A DNA stretch of 64,000 nt, from assembly GCA_013368375.1 (NCBI GenBank), contig JAACJP010000015.1, positions 434,001 to 498,000 of the forward strand, in the 5' to 3' direction. The notes beneath the pieces were generated by a model. It saw nothing but the letters and a program-made list of their open reading frames with translations. It was not told the origin of the DNA and ran no database searches. How positions within the stretch are numbered: position 1 is the first letter of the stretch; the number at the start of each line of letters is the position of its first letter. Positions 12,737-24,146 of the stretch are shown piece after piece. Origin of the DNA: Tricholomella constricta. Its lineage: Eukaryota; Basidiomycota; Agaricomycetes; Agaricales; Lyophyllaceae. Position numbers and translations under genes: made by a program.

Positions 12737-15573
12737 TCAACGTGATCGAATTTTGAGCGCAAAATAGAGGCTAAAGCAAACATTCAGTAGACGGCCCTCC
12801 TTGATAGAAACATAACTCACAATATACGGAAAATTATGAAGATTGAGACCAGAATTGCTGCCCATTTTCCATACGAAATTGATCCGATTTCAAGATACGA
12901 TAGCACATCGTCACCCGAGACAGTGCAAGATTCCGGCGTAGACGAGGGATATGCACATACACAGGAGCCATTCGATTGTGTTTCACACTGGAAGGTCAAC
13001 CCCCGTAAATCCGACTGTAAAGTCGAAATAATGAGACAAGGAACGAGCGAACGATAGGAAGGAATGAAAGAGTCCCTACGTTCGTGATAAGCTCGAAAGC
13101 GTATTTTTGGTAATCCATAAAGTGAAATGAATAATACCAGAAGCGCGGAAGGGACCTGGCCTTGATACTGAGATAGTTTTTAGCTGTATCCTTTCTGAAA
13201 GTCAATGTGATACAAACAAGTATCCTCCGACACTCATCCAAAACCCGTTAATGCTGTTTGACAGAGTCAGCGATTTTGGTGCGTGCGTTATAGAAAACGA
13301 CATACAAAGCAGATATCGCCAATGCAGCCACGAAGACAGGAAGGAATGCTGCAATCACGAGGACCTGACTCTCCGCAACCAAGATTGCAAGAAAGAGGAA
13401 GGCGAGGAAGCGGTCGCCCCCGTATGCAGACCCTATGACCGGAATTTATACAAGAGGCTCCGCTCAAAGAAGATGGACATACGATCGCCCAATAACAAAT
13501 CAGTGTGAAAAACACAGTGCACGCGAACAGGAATGGCATGTTAACCAAGGTGTTCGAAATCAAGAAAGGCAGCGTTGTATAAAGACCGTTCTTAGTTTCT
13601 CTGTAGTACACAGAGCGTTCCTCGAGGACTGTACCCTTGATGTCAATACCAATATTTTTTAAAGAGCCAAGGAATCAACCACTCACAGCCTGGAATTCCT
13701 GCGACCGACATCTACAAGTCGCACATTAGTTGAATAATTGAATTACAACAAGATATAAACCGGCTCACAAATGCCAGAAAGGCCACGCTGTAGAAGTGCA
13801 CGGATAACCGGTCGTTGATTGTGGAGTCCTTGTGCCCGAGTCTTATCCAGATGGTGCTATCCAAGCATGTCATCAGGTTTATCGACTAAAAAGCGAAACT
13901 GTCGACTTACGCGAGCATAAGACCCATGCCTATTGACTCGTCAGATCAAGATATCAGACTGGAAGTAAAGTATGTATCACGACGCACCCCCATACATTCC
14001 TGCACGAACACCATACGCAAGAAGGTTCCTTGAATAATTCTTTGAGCTCCGTTCGGACAATACCACTGTATTCCAAAAGAGTGTTCCAAGGGGCCCAGCT
14101 TTACCCAGCTCGTCTGCGGCCTCGTCGTCTGGACTTGAATCTTCAAGTTCATCCTCCGTGCTTATCAAAGGAGCGTCCCGCGTTTTGATGGTAGACAAAT
14201 AGTATTCACGTAAATCATGTACGCTAGCGCCCTTAGATTCATTCGAATCGATAAAATCGTTGTTAAGGAAATTCATCGCATGCTCAGCAGGAGTGTGCTG
14301 GTCTCGGCTGCGATCAGAGGAGGGTACAAAGAGCAAAAGGGTAGACAGAATACATACGAATTTTCCAACAGGCTTGCCCCATCGCTCGAAGTACCCCTCT
14401 AGATCCTCGACAGGGCCAGAATAGCAAGTCTTGCCTTCAGCCAACATCAGAAGATTGATAAACTGAGCAAGAGTTTCGAGTGATGGCTGGTGAATGGTAG
14501 CCAGAACGATCATGCCTTCGGCGACAGCCAAAGTTCGGATGGACGACATAACTTCTTTCGCGGAGGTGCTATCAAGCTGCACAAAGTTGTGGACTGCATT
14601 TCAACTAGCAGGATAGGGAAACTCACACCGGACGTGACTTCGTCAAGGAGCAGAATGCGGCTGGTTAATGGTTAGGAAACAGCCGTGATTGGCATATGGA
14701 GAAGAGACCTACGGATACGTGACCATTGCACAGGCTGCAGTGACACGACGCTTCTGGCCTAGAAATCGTGGAACAGCCCTTCAATTTTTTGCCACTGATT
14801 TTGTAGGTATCATCGTACGCGCCACCAGAGATTCCCCTCGAAATTGGAGTTCCAATTCGCTGGTCCGCACAAGATTGTAGCCCTAATGCAAAGATAACTC
14901 GATTGACGCGATGAACAACGTCTTTGCGAGGTAGCAGCGGGAGACTTATTCAATTTAACGTTTCGTTATCTCTCCGTGTTCAAAACCACGCAATGACTCA
15001 CTGCAAGCACAGTGCATAAGTTATTGATTCTCGAACAGTCAAAACACCGAGGAGCGCGTCCCCTTGCTCAACAAAGGTCGAGATTCGATGCATGGTGCGT
15101 GCACCTATTAAGCGCCCATTTAGCCGTACCTACCGGGAGATTCGATCAGCCCGACCTCGGCGCACAGATGATGCAGTGGACCCACTGAAGAATCGCTAGT
15201 TCCATGTTTTCTAAATGCCATTACATCGAGCAGTGTGCTCTTCCCTTGTGTAAAGCAGATTCGTTAACGTGCGGTTTTCGCCTTGCGATGTAGAATTTGA
15301 CTCGCCTGCACCCGAAGGACCCTAATACGGCGGTTACGGGGACATCAATCTGTGAAATATGCAGAATATGTTGAATGGATTGACCATAATCGCGAGTAGT
15401 TCTCCAGCTTTGATTTCGACAGATACATCGTCGAGCAGTTTCTTCGCTGCGCCACCCTTTGACGTGACCTCGTAACTCAAATGCGCAAAGGAAAGGACGG
15501 AGCTGGTCAGTAGCGTAGGTGTATGATTGTGCATGGAGACTGGAAGAGAGTGAGACAGGGCCTGGCCCACAGC
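12737..15573 (-). CDS. ABCG half-transporter with one apparent frameshift
   Basis: Eighteen exons on the minus strand, listed low to high coordinate: 12737-12770, 12821-13014, 13080-13167, 13218-13253, 13306-13432, 13483-13628, 13687-13711, 13769-13856, 13911-13929, 13988-14297, 14358-14576, 14627-14660, 14713-14758, 14823-14944, 15002-15129, 15186-15244, 15306-15321, 15385-15573. Together they code about 627 residues, a normal half-transporter with the nucleotide-binding domain first. Seen: Walker A GPSGAGKSTLLDVMAF, Q-loop STFVEQGDAL, signature RGISGGQKRRVT, Walker B RILLLDEVTSGLDSTSA, H-loop ATIHQPS, then the membrane domain (YWAIGLH, LAFLFLAILVAESQ, LPRFWYYSFHF) and a Cys-rich late loop (CETQSNGSCVCAYP). 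The exon 13306-13432 is one nucleotide short of keeping frame, within a run of five C at 13417-13421. Two introns have GC donors. The 5' end beyond 15573 is unresolved. Substrate unknown; lipids or xenobiotics are usual for the family. Confidence 0.82.
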
Positions 15574-17096
15574 CTGGGATGTGTTCGTCCTTTAGGGGGA
15601 GATTATAGATAGGTTGGGCGTTTAAAATGTAAAATGACATGATCATACGGCGAGAGCCGAGAGACATGGAGACTGATTCCATCCCCGTCGGCCGTGCATG
15701 GCTGTGTAGCCCTGTCAGAGAATTGTGTTCCAATTCATACGCCAGCTGGGGATGCCATATGTGGCGGTGCCTTCTGTGTGGCGAACTTCCCGAGCTGGAG
15801 GCGAACTTGGAGGTAATCACTTTGGCAGTTCTTTAAGAAGGCACATGAATAACATTGGAATATAAATTCATGAACTGATCGGGGAGTGAAGAACATGCCT
15901 AAGACTCGCCTACCTGAGGCTACCTCGGCCTCTTGATAAGAAAACTGTAACGAGTAAACAATGCTTAACCGAGATCAAAGGGCCTGGATTTCTCCCCGAA
16001 TCAAAGGCGCCCTGATGCTAGGATCCCCATCCAAGCATGGATGCCCTCTGGACGAATGAACCGCCGTTGATCAAATTAAACTCGCCTCGGATAACGCTGC
16101 TGCAGAGATTATAAGTATCGTTACCTATAATAAACCTGAAGTCTGATCATGAACTGCGCAGCCCAATCTGTCCACAGTAAACCAAGGATCGACTTAAGCC
16201 CTGGAATGATGAAAATGTACATGAGGGCGCGAACATGTGTATGCACAGACCTACGTATGCACTTACGGGACCGCTGGGACCGAATATGCCAATGAGGTAG
16301 TTAATTCCCTATGTTGTGTTATTGCCGCCGGCGGGAAGAGCAGCATTAGAAAATAATCATGAAGAAATCATTTCATTGAGTTGAGTTGACAGGCATAAAT
16401 GGCCTGACCCGGACAGCGTTCGTTGCGATTGTAGCAACAGAAAAGCGATGCAAATCATCACGAAAACAGTCTTGATGGCCACAAGTCAGTACGTTACATC
16501 TGGGTTTAGCGCATGTATACGTCTTAGCCTAACCTGTTCAGATACAGCCTCAGGGATAGGGAAGTTCACACCTGATGCCATGGATCTCTTCCAAATTCCC
16601 ACCGACTTCGGAGAAGAAGAGTCGAGCGGAGAGTCCATAATGAAATATGGGATTCATGGGTTGGTCCCCGACGGCCTTGTGCAGCGTGCGACATCTATTG
16701 AATTTTCAGTTTCACTGGTTCCAGGGATCTCCAGCTTAGGTTCGTATCAGGAAGAAGTGACGCCTGGTGTGACGACAGTAGCCCGTCCACAGCTGATCCA
16801 AAATAGCATATAGCTCGATATCTTTGAAGTGCTTCAATTATACTGGCTTTTCGAACCGATGAATTGATATAAGCCTGTAGGCTAATAGCATTGCACAGTT
16901 TCTGTCGTAGTTTCGCCCACTAGAGTGACAAGGAGGTCCCAAGCATGAGAAAAGCAGGTGAAAGCGGCATGTACATGTGGGAGCCGATTTGCGCGTGAAT
17001 TTGGACATTGGATGGCCTTCGTCCTTAACAAGGACAAACAAAGACGCATCAATTCGGCGCTATGAAGTCGAACCACGCTCAACATAGACCTTCAAG
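15574..17096. other. Region with unresolved ABCG 5' end and weak ORFs
   Basis: The segment 15574-15836 may hold an upstream ABCG exon or its leader; no consistent frame was found. A plus-strand open frame at 16448-16813 (121 codons) is unrecognised. On the minus strand over 16000-16670 there are scattered gene-like pieces: MDSPLDSSSPKSVGIWKRS, a hydrophobic run FVMICIAFLLLQSQ, and GINYLIGIFGPSGP followed by a good GTAAGT donor. These could be exons of a small membrane protein or decayed coding sequence. I could not join them without stops. Confidence 0.35.
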
Positions 17097-18551
17097 ATGG
17101 TTAGACTATTTATCACTACTGCTTCACATCCACCGGCAGTTGCGCGTGGACTCCCCATTGAACTCGAATGCGACGCGAACACCACAGTCGCGGACGTGAA
17201 GGCTCTAATTGCAGCCAAATTTCCGAGGGTGAGCTATATTTCGTCTCCCGTCTGCATTCATTCGCAGCTTCGCACTAGAGACGCGTCCTTCTCCAGTGGG
17301 CACTGTATACTGATGTCTTTTGACATTTATTTGCGATCGCGATGCTTATGTGTGTTGATCCACAGTTCTACCCGGCGCGTCAAAAGCTCAGCATGAAGAA
17401 CGACAGAGCCGGTTTGGCCGATGAGAAGAAGATCATCGACGTTTTGGGCGAAAAGGGTGAAGAGCTGCAAGTGAAGGATTTGGGACCCCAAGTTAGCTGG
17501 CGGACCGTCTTCCTCGTGGAATATGTACGTGGAGCGCTGTCGTCAGTTTAGAACTCATTAAATTATCCCCCTAGGGCGGACCTCTGCTTATTCATCCCCT
17601 GTTCTATCACCTGCCTCAACTCTGGTACGGCCAAGATGTGCAGCACAGTACATTGCAGAAGTATGGGTCCTCTTCATATCTATTTCGAAGTCTGACTGTG
17701 ACATAGGTTTGTGTATGGCTTCGTCCTGTTGCACTTTCTCAAGCGCGAATTTGAAACGATATTGTCGGCGGTCCAGTCAAAATCACTCATTATTAAAGCT
17801 CATTTTTTGTCGCAGCGTCCATCGCTTCTCCCATGGCACCATGCCTCTCCGAAATATCTTCAAAAAGTATGTTCACTCGCCGTTCTCGGTTTGCAAATAC
17901 TTATGCAAATGTCAACCCAGTTCGGCCCACTACCACCTTCTGAGCGGTAATGGCATCCCAAACATTTTACGTTTGCGCGGTCTAAATCACAATGTACACA
18001 GGTTTGGCCCTCGCTTACGACGTCTACCGGCCCAAATTCTCGGCGACCTCGTCTTATATCACGGGGACGATCCGGGAAGATAAGAACTTCCTATGGATAT
18101 GCACTGGAATTTGGGCGGTAGGCCTCCCATCCACCTCATGTCTCTGGTTCCGGACTCACCTACTTCCATGTAGTTCGCGCAACTGTCTAACCTCAGTACC
18201 CATCTGACGCTCCGTGCCCTCCGACCCGCTAACTCCCGCGTCCGCGCCATCCCTTACGGTTACGGATTCACGCTCATGTCATGCCCCAATTACTTCTTTG
18301 AATCCCTGGCCTGGGCAGTCATCTGCGTGATGACCGGAAGTTTGGCTGGTAAGCCCCCCCTGCTCGTGCTCGAAGCCATGGCCTTACTTTGTGTTGCTGA
18401 CACAACTTTCCGATATCTAGCTGGAGTTTTCGCCGTCGTATCGACGGGCCAGATGGTATTGTGGGCCGTCAAAAAGCATAAGAACTACAAGAAGGAGTTT
18501 GGAAAGGAGTACCCTCGGGGACGATATGCTATGATTCCGTTCATCTTGTAG
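17097..18551 (+). CDS. TSC13: Very-long-chain enoyl-CoA reductase
   Basis: Nine exons (17097-17228, 17366-17524, 17575-17660, 17707-17763, 17816-17866, 17921-17946, 18002-18117, 18174-18348, 18421-18551) join to 933 nt, 310 residues, the usual TSC13/TECR length. The enzyme does the last step of each very-long-chain fatty acid elongation cycle, NADPH reduction of trans-2-enoyl-CoA, in the ER membrane. It feeds sphingolipid synthesis. Family signatures are all present: GGPLLIHPLFYHLPQLWYG, VQHSTLQKF, LLHFLKREFETIFVHRFSHG, LSNLSTHLTLRALRP, IPYGYGFTLMSCPNYFFESL, and the C-terminal KKHKNYKKEFGKEYPRGR motif. The N-terminal about 75 residues form the ubiquitin-like domain. No defects were seen. The first intron (137 bp) is longer than the others in the gene. 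Confidence 0.97.
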
Positions 18552-19087
18552 ATCTGTTGGTCTGACCCGAATGCTCCTTTTGGTTAAGCTCGATCGTCGA
18601 GCGCCACGTGGTAATTTGTCAGTGATCTATTCCGACCCTCCCCCCAATGTCTCTTCCACAAACGCTCACCAACCTGAGCAAAGTTCGCGCCAGATTGCAA
18701 CGAACTTGGCTTACGTTGGCTTTCCAGGTTGTGCTCTAGTTGTCGGAGGAACTTTTTTTTTGAGCAAGAGCATGTGTTATCCCTGAATGTTCAATTTAGG
18801 TGGAGATACCCCTACCCCGATCGTGATCACTTGGCCATATCCCGGTCAACGTTCTCCGCGATGATGACGCGAGGTGATGAGTGGAACATCTCCATGCATG
18901 CGAATTTAGACCATCTGACCCCTCCCTTCAATCGAATGGTTCCGTGGAAGCCAAATTCGAACATGCAAAATACGCGACATCATATTTCTCCGCCGTGAAC
19001 ATGTTTGCTTTAAAAGCCTAGACAGGCTTACATTTATCCCTTTGATCTTTTTGCCCTCGACAGATCGATTTTACGGTTCGACCCACG
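18552..19087. other. Intergenic region
   Basis: Nothing coding was seen. A TTTAAAA box at about 19010 lies about 75 bp upstream of the secreted-protein ATG and may be part of its core promoter. Confidence 0.4.
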
Positions 19088-20009
19088 ATGCATTACCTCC
19101 TCTCCACTGTTTTCCTCGCTCTCTCCGCTCTCCCCTTTGCGGTCGGTGCGCCTGGTGGTCTCGAGACATCGCTCGAGGCCAGGCAGGCAGTGGACAACAT
19201 CGTTTATGTCACTGACGCCAACCTGTTCTGGTATGTCCCATCCGATACCTCGATCCCAATTCGATGCTCACTATACGTACCCCCTATAGTATGATCATGC
19301 CCCGGTAGGTTTAACCATCCTTTTCCTTAGAAACCTTTCGAGGTGTCTTATATATGTGTTTTGGCTGCGATGCTAGCTACCCCCATACCAATATCGGCGA
19401 TAGCGAGTATCCTGGCGGGATGAAGACCTACTGCTCGCCTGCCGGGCGGTATTCTTCCCAGCAGGGCCAGCTCCCCGCGCAGTTCTGGCGTAATGTCGAA
19501 TTCAAGACAGGTAAAGGGAAGAACGGCGGGCGGTACGCGCAATGTATGTAGGCTCATTTCTAACGTCGCCAGGCTCTGACTAGCAATGCCCGACGTCGTC
19601 CACAGTGACAGGATGCATCCGTCCCGAGCTGCTGAGCCGTCTCAACCCCAACGACCAGGGGGGCCAGTACGACTCTAGCGGCGGAGTTGGCGGACGTGGA
19701 AATCCGGCGGGGAGCAAGTGTTTGGGGTACGTGATACATTTTTCATGTTCTGCGAGTTGCTCGTCCCGGCTATCTATCATACGACACTTGAATTTGACCC
19801 TTCTGAATAGCTACAAGCACTACGTCGAGCTCGTCGAACCTGCTGGTCCCCGCGCGTGCATCAAGTGCTGTGATGACCCCGCTGATTGCCCCCTGGACAA
19901 AGGTGCGAATTGGATCCGCACACAAAGTTTTATTATACTGACGCGTGGTCTGTCAGACACGCAAGGATGCCCGCGTGTCATCAAGGGAAACTATTTCAAC
20001 TGTGCTTAA
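19088..20009 (+). CDS. Cys-rich secreted hypothetical protein
   Basis: Six exons (19088-19230, 19290-19304, 19377-19543, 19606-19726, 19811-19902, 19957-20009) give 196 residues. The N-terminus is a clear signal peptide: Met-His, then a hydrophobic core LLSTVFLALSALPFAVGA, with likely cleavage before APGG. The mature protein has at least nine Cys, including CIKCCDDPADCP near the C-terminus, and a GGMKTYCSPAGRYSSQQG segment, so it is probably extracellular and disulfide-bonded. It resembles small secreted proteins common in wood-decay and litter basidiomycetes; I know no biochemical function for the family. The second exon is only 15 nt and encodes C-MIMP-R; it is needed to keep frame and keeps a Cys. 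Confidence 0.82.
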
Positions 20010-20317
20010 CAGCGTGGAATGTGAAGTCAGCAAACATTTAACGCCACTTGGACTCTGGACTGACGTGATCCCATAAGCCCCATTTGTTAGTCGTTCGGAC
20101 CATTTAATCCCTCATGAACATATCATTGCCCCTCCCCACATTTAACGGACATTTTTACGATTCTCCACATGATGTATGGGATATGTACTTGCATATTACT
20201 GTACCTTGTAATTACCCAGATTGCGCTTCAGTATCATTCATGATGATGCAGCACGCCGTGCTGATCGCTCCGTTTTGCAACGAAAGGTGGCGGGCCGGGG
20301 TCCGATCGCGAGTCACG

Positions 20318-21745
20318 ATGACTTTCTCGCTCTCAACCAACCTCCTCTCGCGACTCCAACCTGCAGCGGCGTTGAGAGCAGTCTCAGCGTGTGCGTATAC
20401 GCGTCCAAGTATACTAACAGTCTGTAGCACTGGCGTCGCAAGAAAATTCTCCTCCCATGTGCGAGAAGAAGCCGGCGTCGTGGACCTCGATTATGCTTCA
20501 CACATTCCACCTGACGGAAACAAGACAGAAGGACCCCTAGTTATTCTTCACGGACTATTGTGCGTAGCTTACACGCAATGCCCACAAGTCCTGGGCAATT
20601 CTGACAAAATGGTCTTTCAGTGGGTCGAAACGAAACTTTGCTTCGTTATCGAAACTCTTTATGAAGGAACTGAATATCCCCGTATACGCTCTTGTGAGTA
20701 TCCTTACATCTTACGACAGAGCCCTATACTTATACACGACCATAGGACCTCCGTAATCAGGGAACCTCGCCCCATGTCCAGCCCATGACCTACTCCGCCA
20801 TGGCCGCCGACGTCCTGCACTTCATACACTCGCACTCTCTCTCCAAGGTCTCTCTCCTCGGACACTCCATGTTTATCCTTCCTCTCTATCCATCCACCTC
20901 GACATGCTAAGAGTTTACACAGGGGCGGAAAAGCCGCAATGTCAGTCGCTCTCCACCCCTCCCTCTCCGACCCCGCGAACGCACACATCCTCGCCAACCT
21001 CATAGTCGCCGACATCGCGCCCACGCGCGGCCAGCTCTTGCCCGAGATCAAGGGGTACATCGATGCCATGAAGAAGATCGAGCGCATGCGCCTGACATCC
21101 CAGAAGGAGGCTCTGGAGGTGCTGGAGTCCTACGAGCCGGTGCATTCTCTTTCCCTTTAACCACTCCTCCTCCTCCTCCCACATAGAGATAGATAGATGG
21201 GCTGACGTGAAAGGGAGCACTTAGGACCCGGCTGTGCGCCAGTTCCTCCTAACGAACCTCCACCCGATTACGAAGCGTGAGCCACACGCGAGATTCCGCG
21301 TCCCGCTCGACACGCTCGATGAGGCGATTCCGGAGATTGGGTCGTTCCCGTATGTGCCTGGGGAGCGGGTGTGGACGGGCCCTACGATGTTCATTAAAGG
21401 CTCCAAGAGCGCGTACGTATTGATTCGATCCGACTGTGCTGGATCTGGATCCTTACGGGGCTTGGGTACCAGGTATATCAATCGACACAGTCTCGCGCCG
21501 ATGGAGTCGTTTTTTCCTAACATGCAGCTGGAAACTCTTGATGCGGGTCATTGGGGTGGGTTGCGTTGTCCCCTCAATAAAACCTGTGAAATTGGTGCTG
21601 ATCTTCCTCGTTTTTCGGTTGTAATAGTACATGGCGACCGGTAGGAAACGCGGTACTTCTCATAGACAATGTGTACTAACCATGCTGAAGGCCCATGGAG
21701 TTCAAGGAACTTGTCGAAGATTTTATCAAGAGTAACAGAACCTAG
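20318..21745 (+). CDS. Alpha/beta hydrolase, ABHD11/IMO32 type (copy B)
   Basis: Nine exons (20318-20388, 20428-20559, 20621-20693, 20746-20870, 20923-21139, 21225-21412, 21473-21555, 21628-21640, 21691-21745) join to 957 nt, 318 residues. The N-terminus MTFSLSTNLLSRLQPAAALR is Arg-rich and lacks acidic residues, as in a mitochondrial presequence. Motifs: LVILHGLFGSKRNF, ALDLRNQGTSPHVQ, LLGHSMGGKAAM (Ser about 133), and LDAGHWVHGDRPMEF (His about 298). The protein is close in layout to copy A at 11459-12623, and several intron positions are shared (after HGL, inside GHSM, before GHWV). That points to an older duplication. Exon 8 is a 13-nt microexon coding VHGDR across its joints, absent as a separate exon in copy A. 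The first intron (39 bp) is in frame and could be retained. Confidence 0.9.
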
Positions 21746-21889
21746 CCCGTTTTGCTTTTCTGTATAGCAACACTGGTAGACCATGCGTTGACCGCTCGAT
21801 CTAGATATGCACATTCAAACGGCCTTGTTAGAAGGGCTTCCTCTGCCAATCACACCAGGAACAAGTTAATATCCCATCATCAAGGAATG

Positions 21890-23275
21890 CTATACATACG
21901 CCCTCCACGCCTCGCCCGTAATCTCGTCTCCTCCAACCCATCCGCTCACAACGCTAGCAACGCCTGTCTTGATTCTCCAGCCCGCAAGGATGATGATTGA
22001 TGTGACGATGGGATGCGTATCCAGTACGACTGCCCATGAATATCATCAGTACACCCTCGACTATTCTCCAGACGTATTCTATGTAAACTCACCTCGCAGA
22101 CCGAAGCCGGCTGACATGCCGCCCAAGATATTGCGGATGACCCACTCGCGGTCAATCTGATCCTCATCAAGAACTTTGAAGGCGTTAATGAAGGCATTGT
22201 TAAATAAAAAAGCTCCGAGCCAGGCTTCGCGGGGCTCTGCTGCAGCTTGTGGAGTTGATGTAGGCCGCCATATCGTCAAGAGGAACAGAAGAAAGAGTTT
22301 AGTTAAGGACGAATAGAACAGCGTGAGGGGTATCAGCGAGAATCTGCAATAGTGTCAGACGGTAGCAGAATAGCGAGAGTATGGAAAGAGGGGGACTACT
22401 TACCTGAATTCCCGTTTGATGTCGGAAGTGGGAGGCGCACTCCCTTTGTATCTCCATGCTTGCACCCATGAAATGAGCTGCAGCATGATGTAACACGCAG
22501 TCATGATTCCGGTGTGGAAGGCTAGAGTATCTATAACCGTGCTTGAGAATACCGAATGCTGGAGAGAAAAGTCGGCGAGCTTGCCTGCACAACACCCAAG
22601 AAACACGCGTAGAACACTATTCATGGTTTCCTTTGTCCATGGAGAGAGGTTCGCAGGCTGATTAGGGTCTAGAAGCAAGAGTTAGTCTGTTGAAAGGACG
22701 ATACTTGCTGTACACTCACTCAGGTGGCTCCACCTTATAACTGTGTGGTGTCAAGCTGATGAGCACTGACGAAATCATGAAAGCGGACATACATGCATCC
22801 AGTACCACCAGTGCGCTCCCAAGGCGCAAAATGTGAAGCCACCTTTCCTATATTCCGCTGTTAATCTCATGTCTACAGTTTCTGCTGGTTACACGCACCC
22901 GTTCTCTATTACGCGGCAGGTGTTGCGAGGCTTCCGCACTCTGCGTTTGCATCCCCTCGTCTTTCGCCTTCTCGATGAGTCTCCGCGGCTCCGTTCCCCT
23001 GTTGTACAGAAGATGCCGATATACGTCACGTTTAAGCAGGATGAGATCGAGCAGCAGCGTCAACGAATCGTGTTCAACGTATGGGTCCGCGAATGAATGG
23101 CATTTCGACTGTGCTCATATAATAATAAGATAAAATAGTGTTGTGTAAGGCGATTGATGAATTGAGAGAGTGGGGTGGAGCCACGGACGCACTGTTCCAG
23201 TCTGAGGTTGTAGGCTGACGCGTATACGGTGTAGAGGTAGGGCGTGAAGCTGGTACAGGTTGTGCAGATCGGCAT
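21890..23275 (-). CDS. ARV1: ARV1 lipid-homeostasis protein
   Basis: Seven exons on the minus strand, low to high: 21890-22029, 22093-22343, 22404-22668, 22720-22740, 22793-22847, 22899-23108, 23189-23275. They total 1029 nt, 342 residues. ARV1 is an ER membrane protein needed for sterol trafficking and sphingolipid/GPI homeostasis. The N-terminal zinc-ribbon is visible: MPICTTC, then YNLRLEQCSKCHSFADPYVE, then LLLDLILLKRDVYRHLLYNRG, the conserved ARV1 homology domain. The later exons are hydrophobic and give several transmembrane helices (LILAGW, FYSSLTKLFLLFLLTIW). One exon is only 21 nt. All four zinc-ligand Cys are present. It is convergent with the hydrolase copy B, with 144 bp between their ends. 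Confidence 0.95.
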
Positions 23276-23696
23276 CGAGAGCAGGGCTCGGTCGCGTAGT
23301 GGTCGCGTGCGGACTCGAGACGTTCAAGTTCTCACGACCTACTTACTACACGCCGCGCCCGCGGCTTACCTTAGTACGAAATTACCTGCTCACATTCTCC
23401 ATCGAATCTCCTCTGAAGGCCTTCTGCTTGATTTATGCTCACCAACCTTGTGTCCATATTTAAGGAAGCTGACTCTCGAACAATCATGGTTCGGCAAGTG
23501 AACTTCAGCCCTCACGCTTCACCATTTGTTCATCTCTGCTCGGTAGTCGATCAAGTGGCGAAGATATAATTTCATGGGCAGCACCTGTAACACCTGTATC
23601 ATATTCATTTCAAAGAAACACAGCATCAGGCACACGGCGTAGCGAATCCAAGAACACTTCCAGTAACTAGTACTCCAACATTCGTCGTGGCGTGAA
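23276..23696. other. Intergenic region
   Basis: Upstream of ARV1 (which reads leftward) and downstream of the gene ending at 23697. No coding frame supported. Confidence 0.45.
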
Positions 23697-24146
23697 TCAA
23701 ACGTTCGTCTCCTCCACCTCTTCTCCTCCGTCCTCTATTTCATCTTCGTAAGTTCGGGGATCTCTCTTCTCGCTGAACCATTGGACATTGTCGATGTCGA
23801 AATCAGGCCTTTGTCCGTCCAGATATATGTGCGCAGGGATATGCCTGCCGCTCCGCTGTTCTGCCAAAGTCTTGTAGCTTGCCGTGATGTGGCGGGCATC
23901 GGGAACTCTCCTCCCGTTGACCGTTGTGGTACTGTGATCAGCGCCTCTGGATGACAAACGGAAGCATTGTTATATGGTGCCATCCAGCAGTGACCAGGAA
24001 ATGTCATACCTGATCGTGACTTCGACAAAGGTCTTGCCAGCGGCGGTGCCGCTTTGCCACTTGGAGGTGGCTGCCTCCTTCACAGCGTCCTCGCACTTGG
24101 TCTTCAAGTCGCCCTTGGGAGGGTCACCTTTCCAGTTGATATTCAT
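23697..24146 (-). CDS. Small conserved hypothetical protein
   Basis: Two exons, 23697-23946 and 24010-24146, with a 63-bp intron (GTATGA..ATCCAG), code 128 residues starting MNINWKGDPPKGDLKTKCED. It is soluble and charged with no signal peptide. The middle has HITASYKTLAEQRSGRHIPA and HIYLDGQRPDFDIDNVQWF, and the tail is very acidic (EDEIEDGGEEVEETNV). The pattern looks like a compact alpha/beta fold with a disordered tail. I do not recognise the family and propose no function. Codon use and splice sites look normal. Confidence 0.7.

Noticed and set aside
14298..14357. Frame problem in the ABCG gene after GKPVGKF
   Set aside because: Using the acceptor ending GACCAG gives a 60-bp intron and continues in frame with HTPAEHAMNF.
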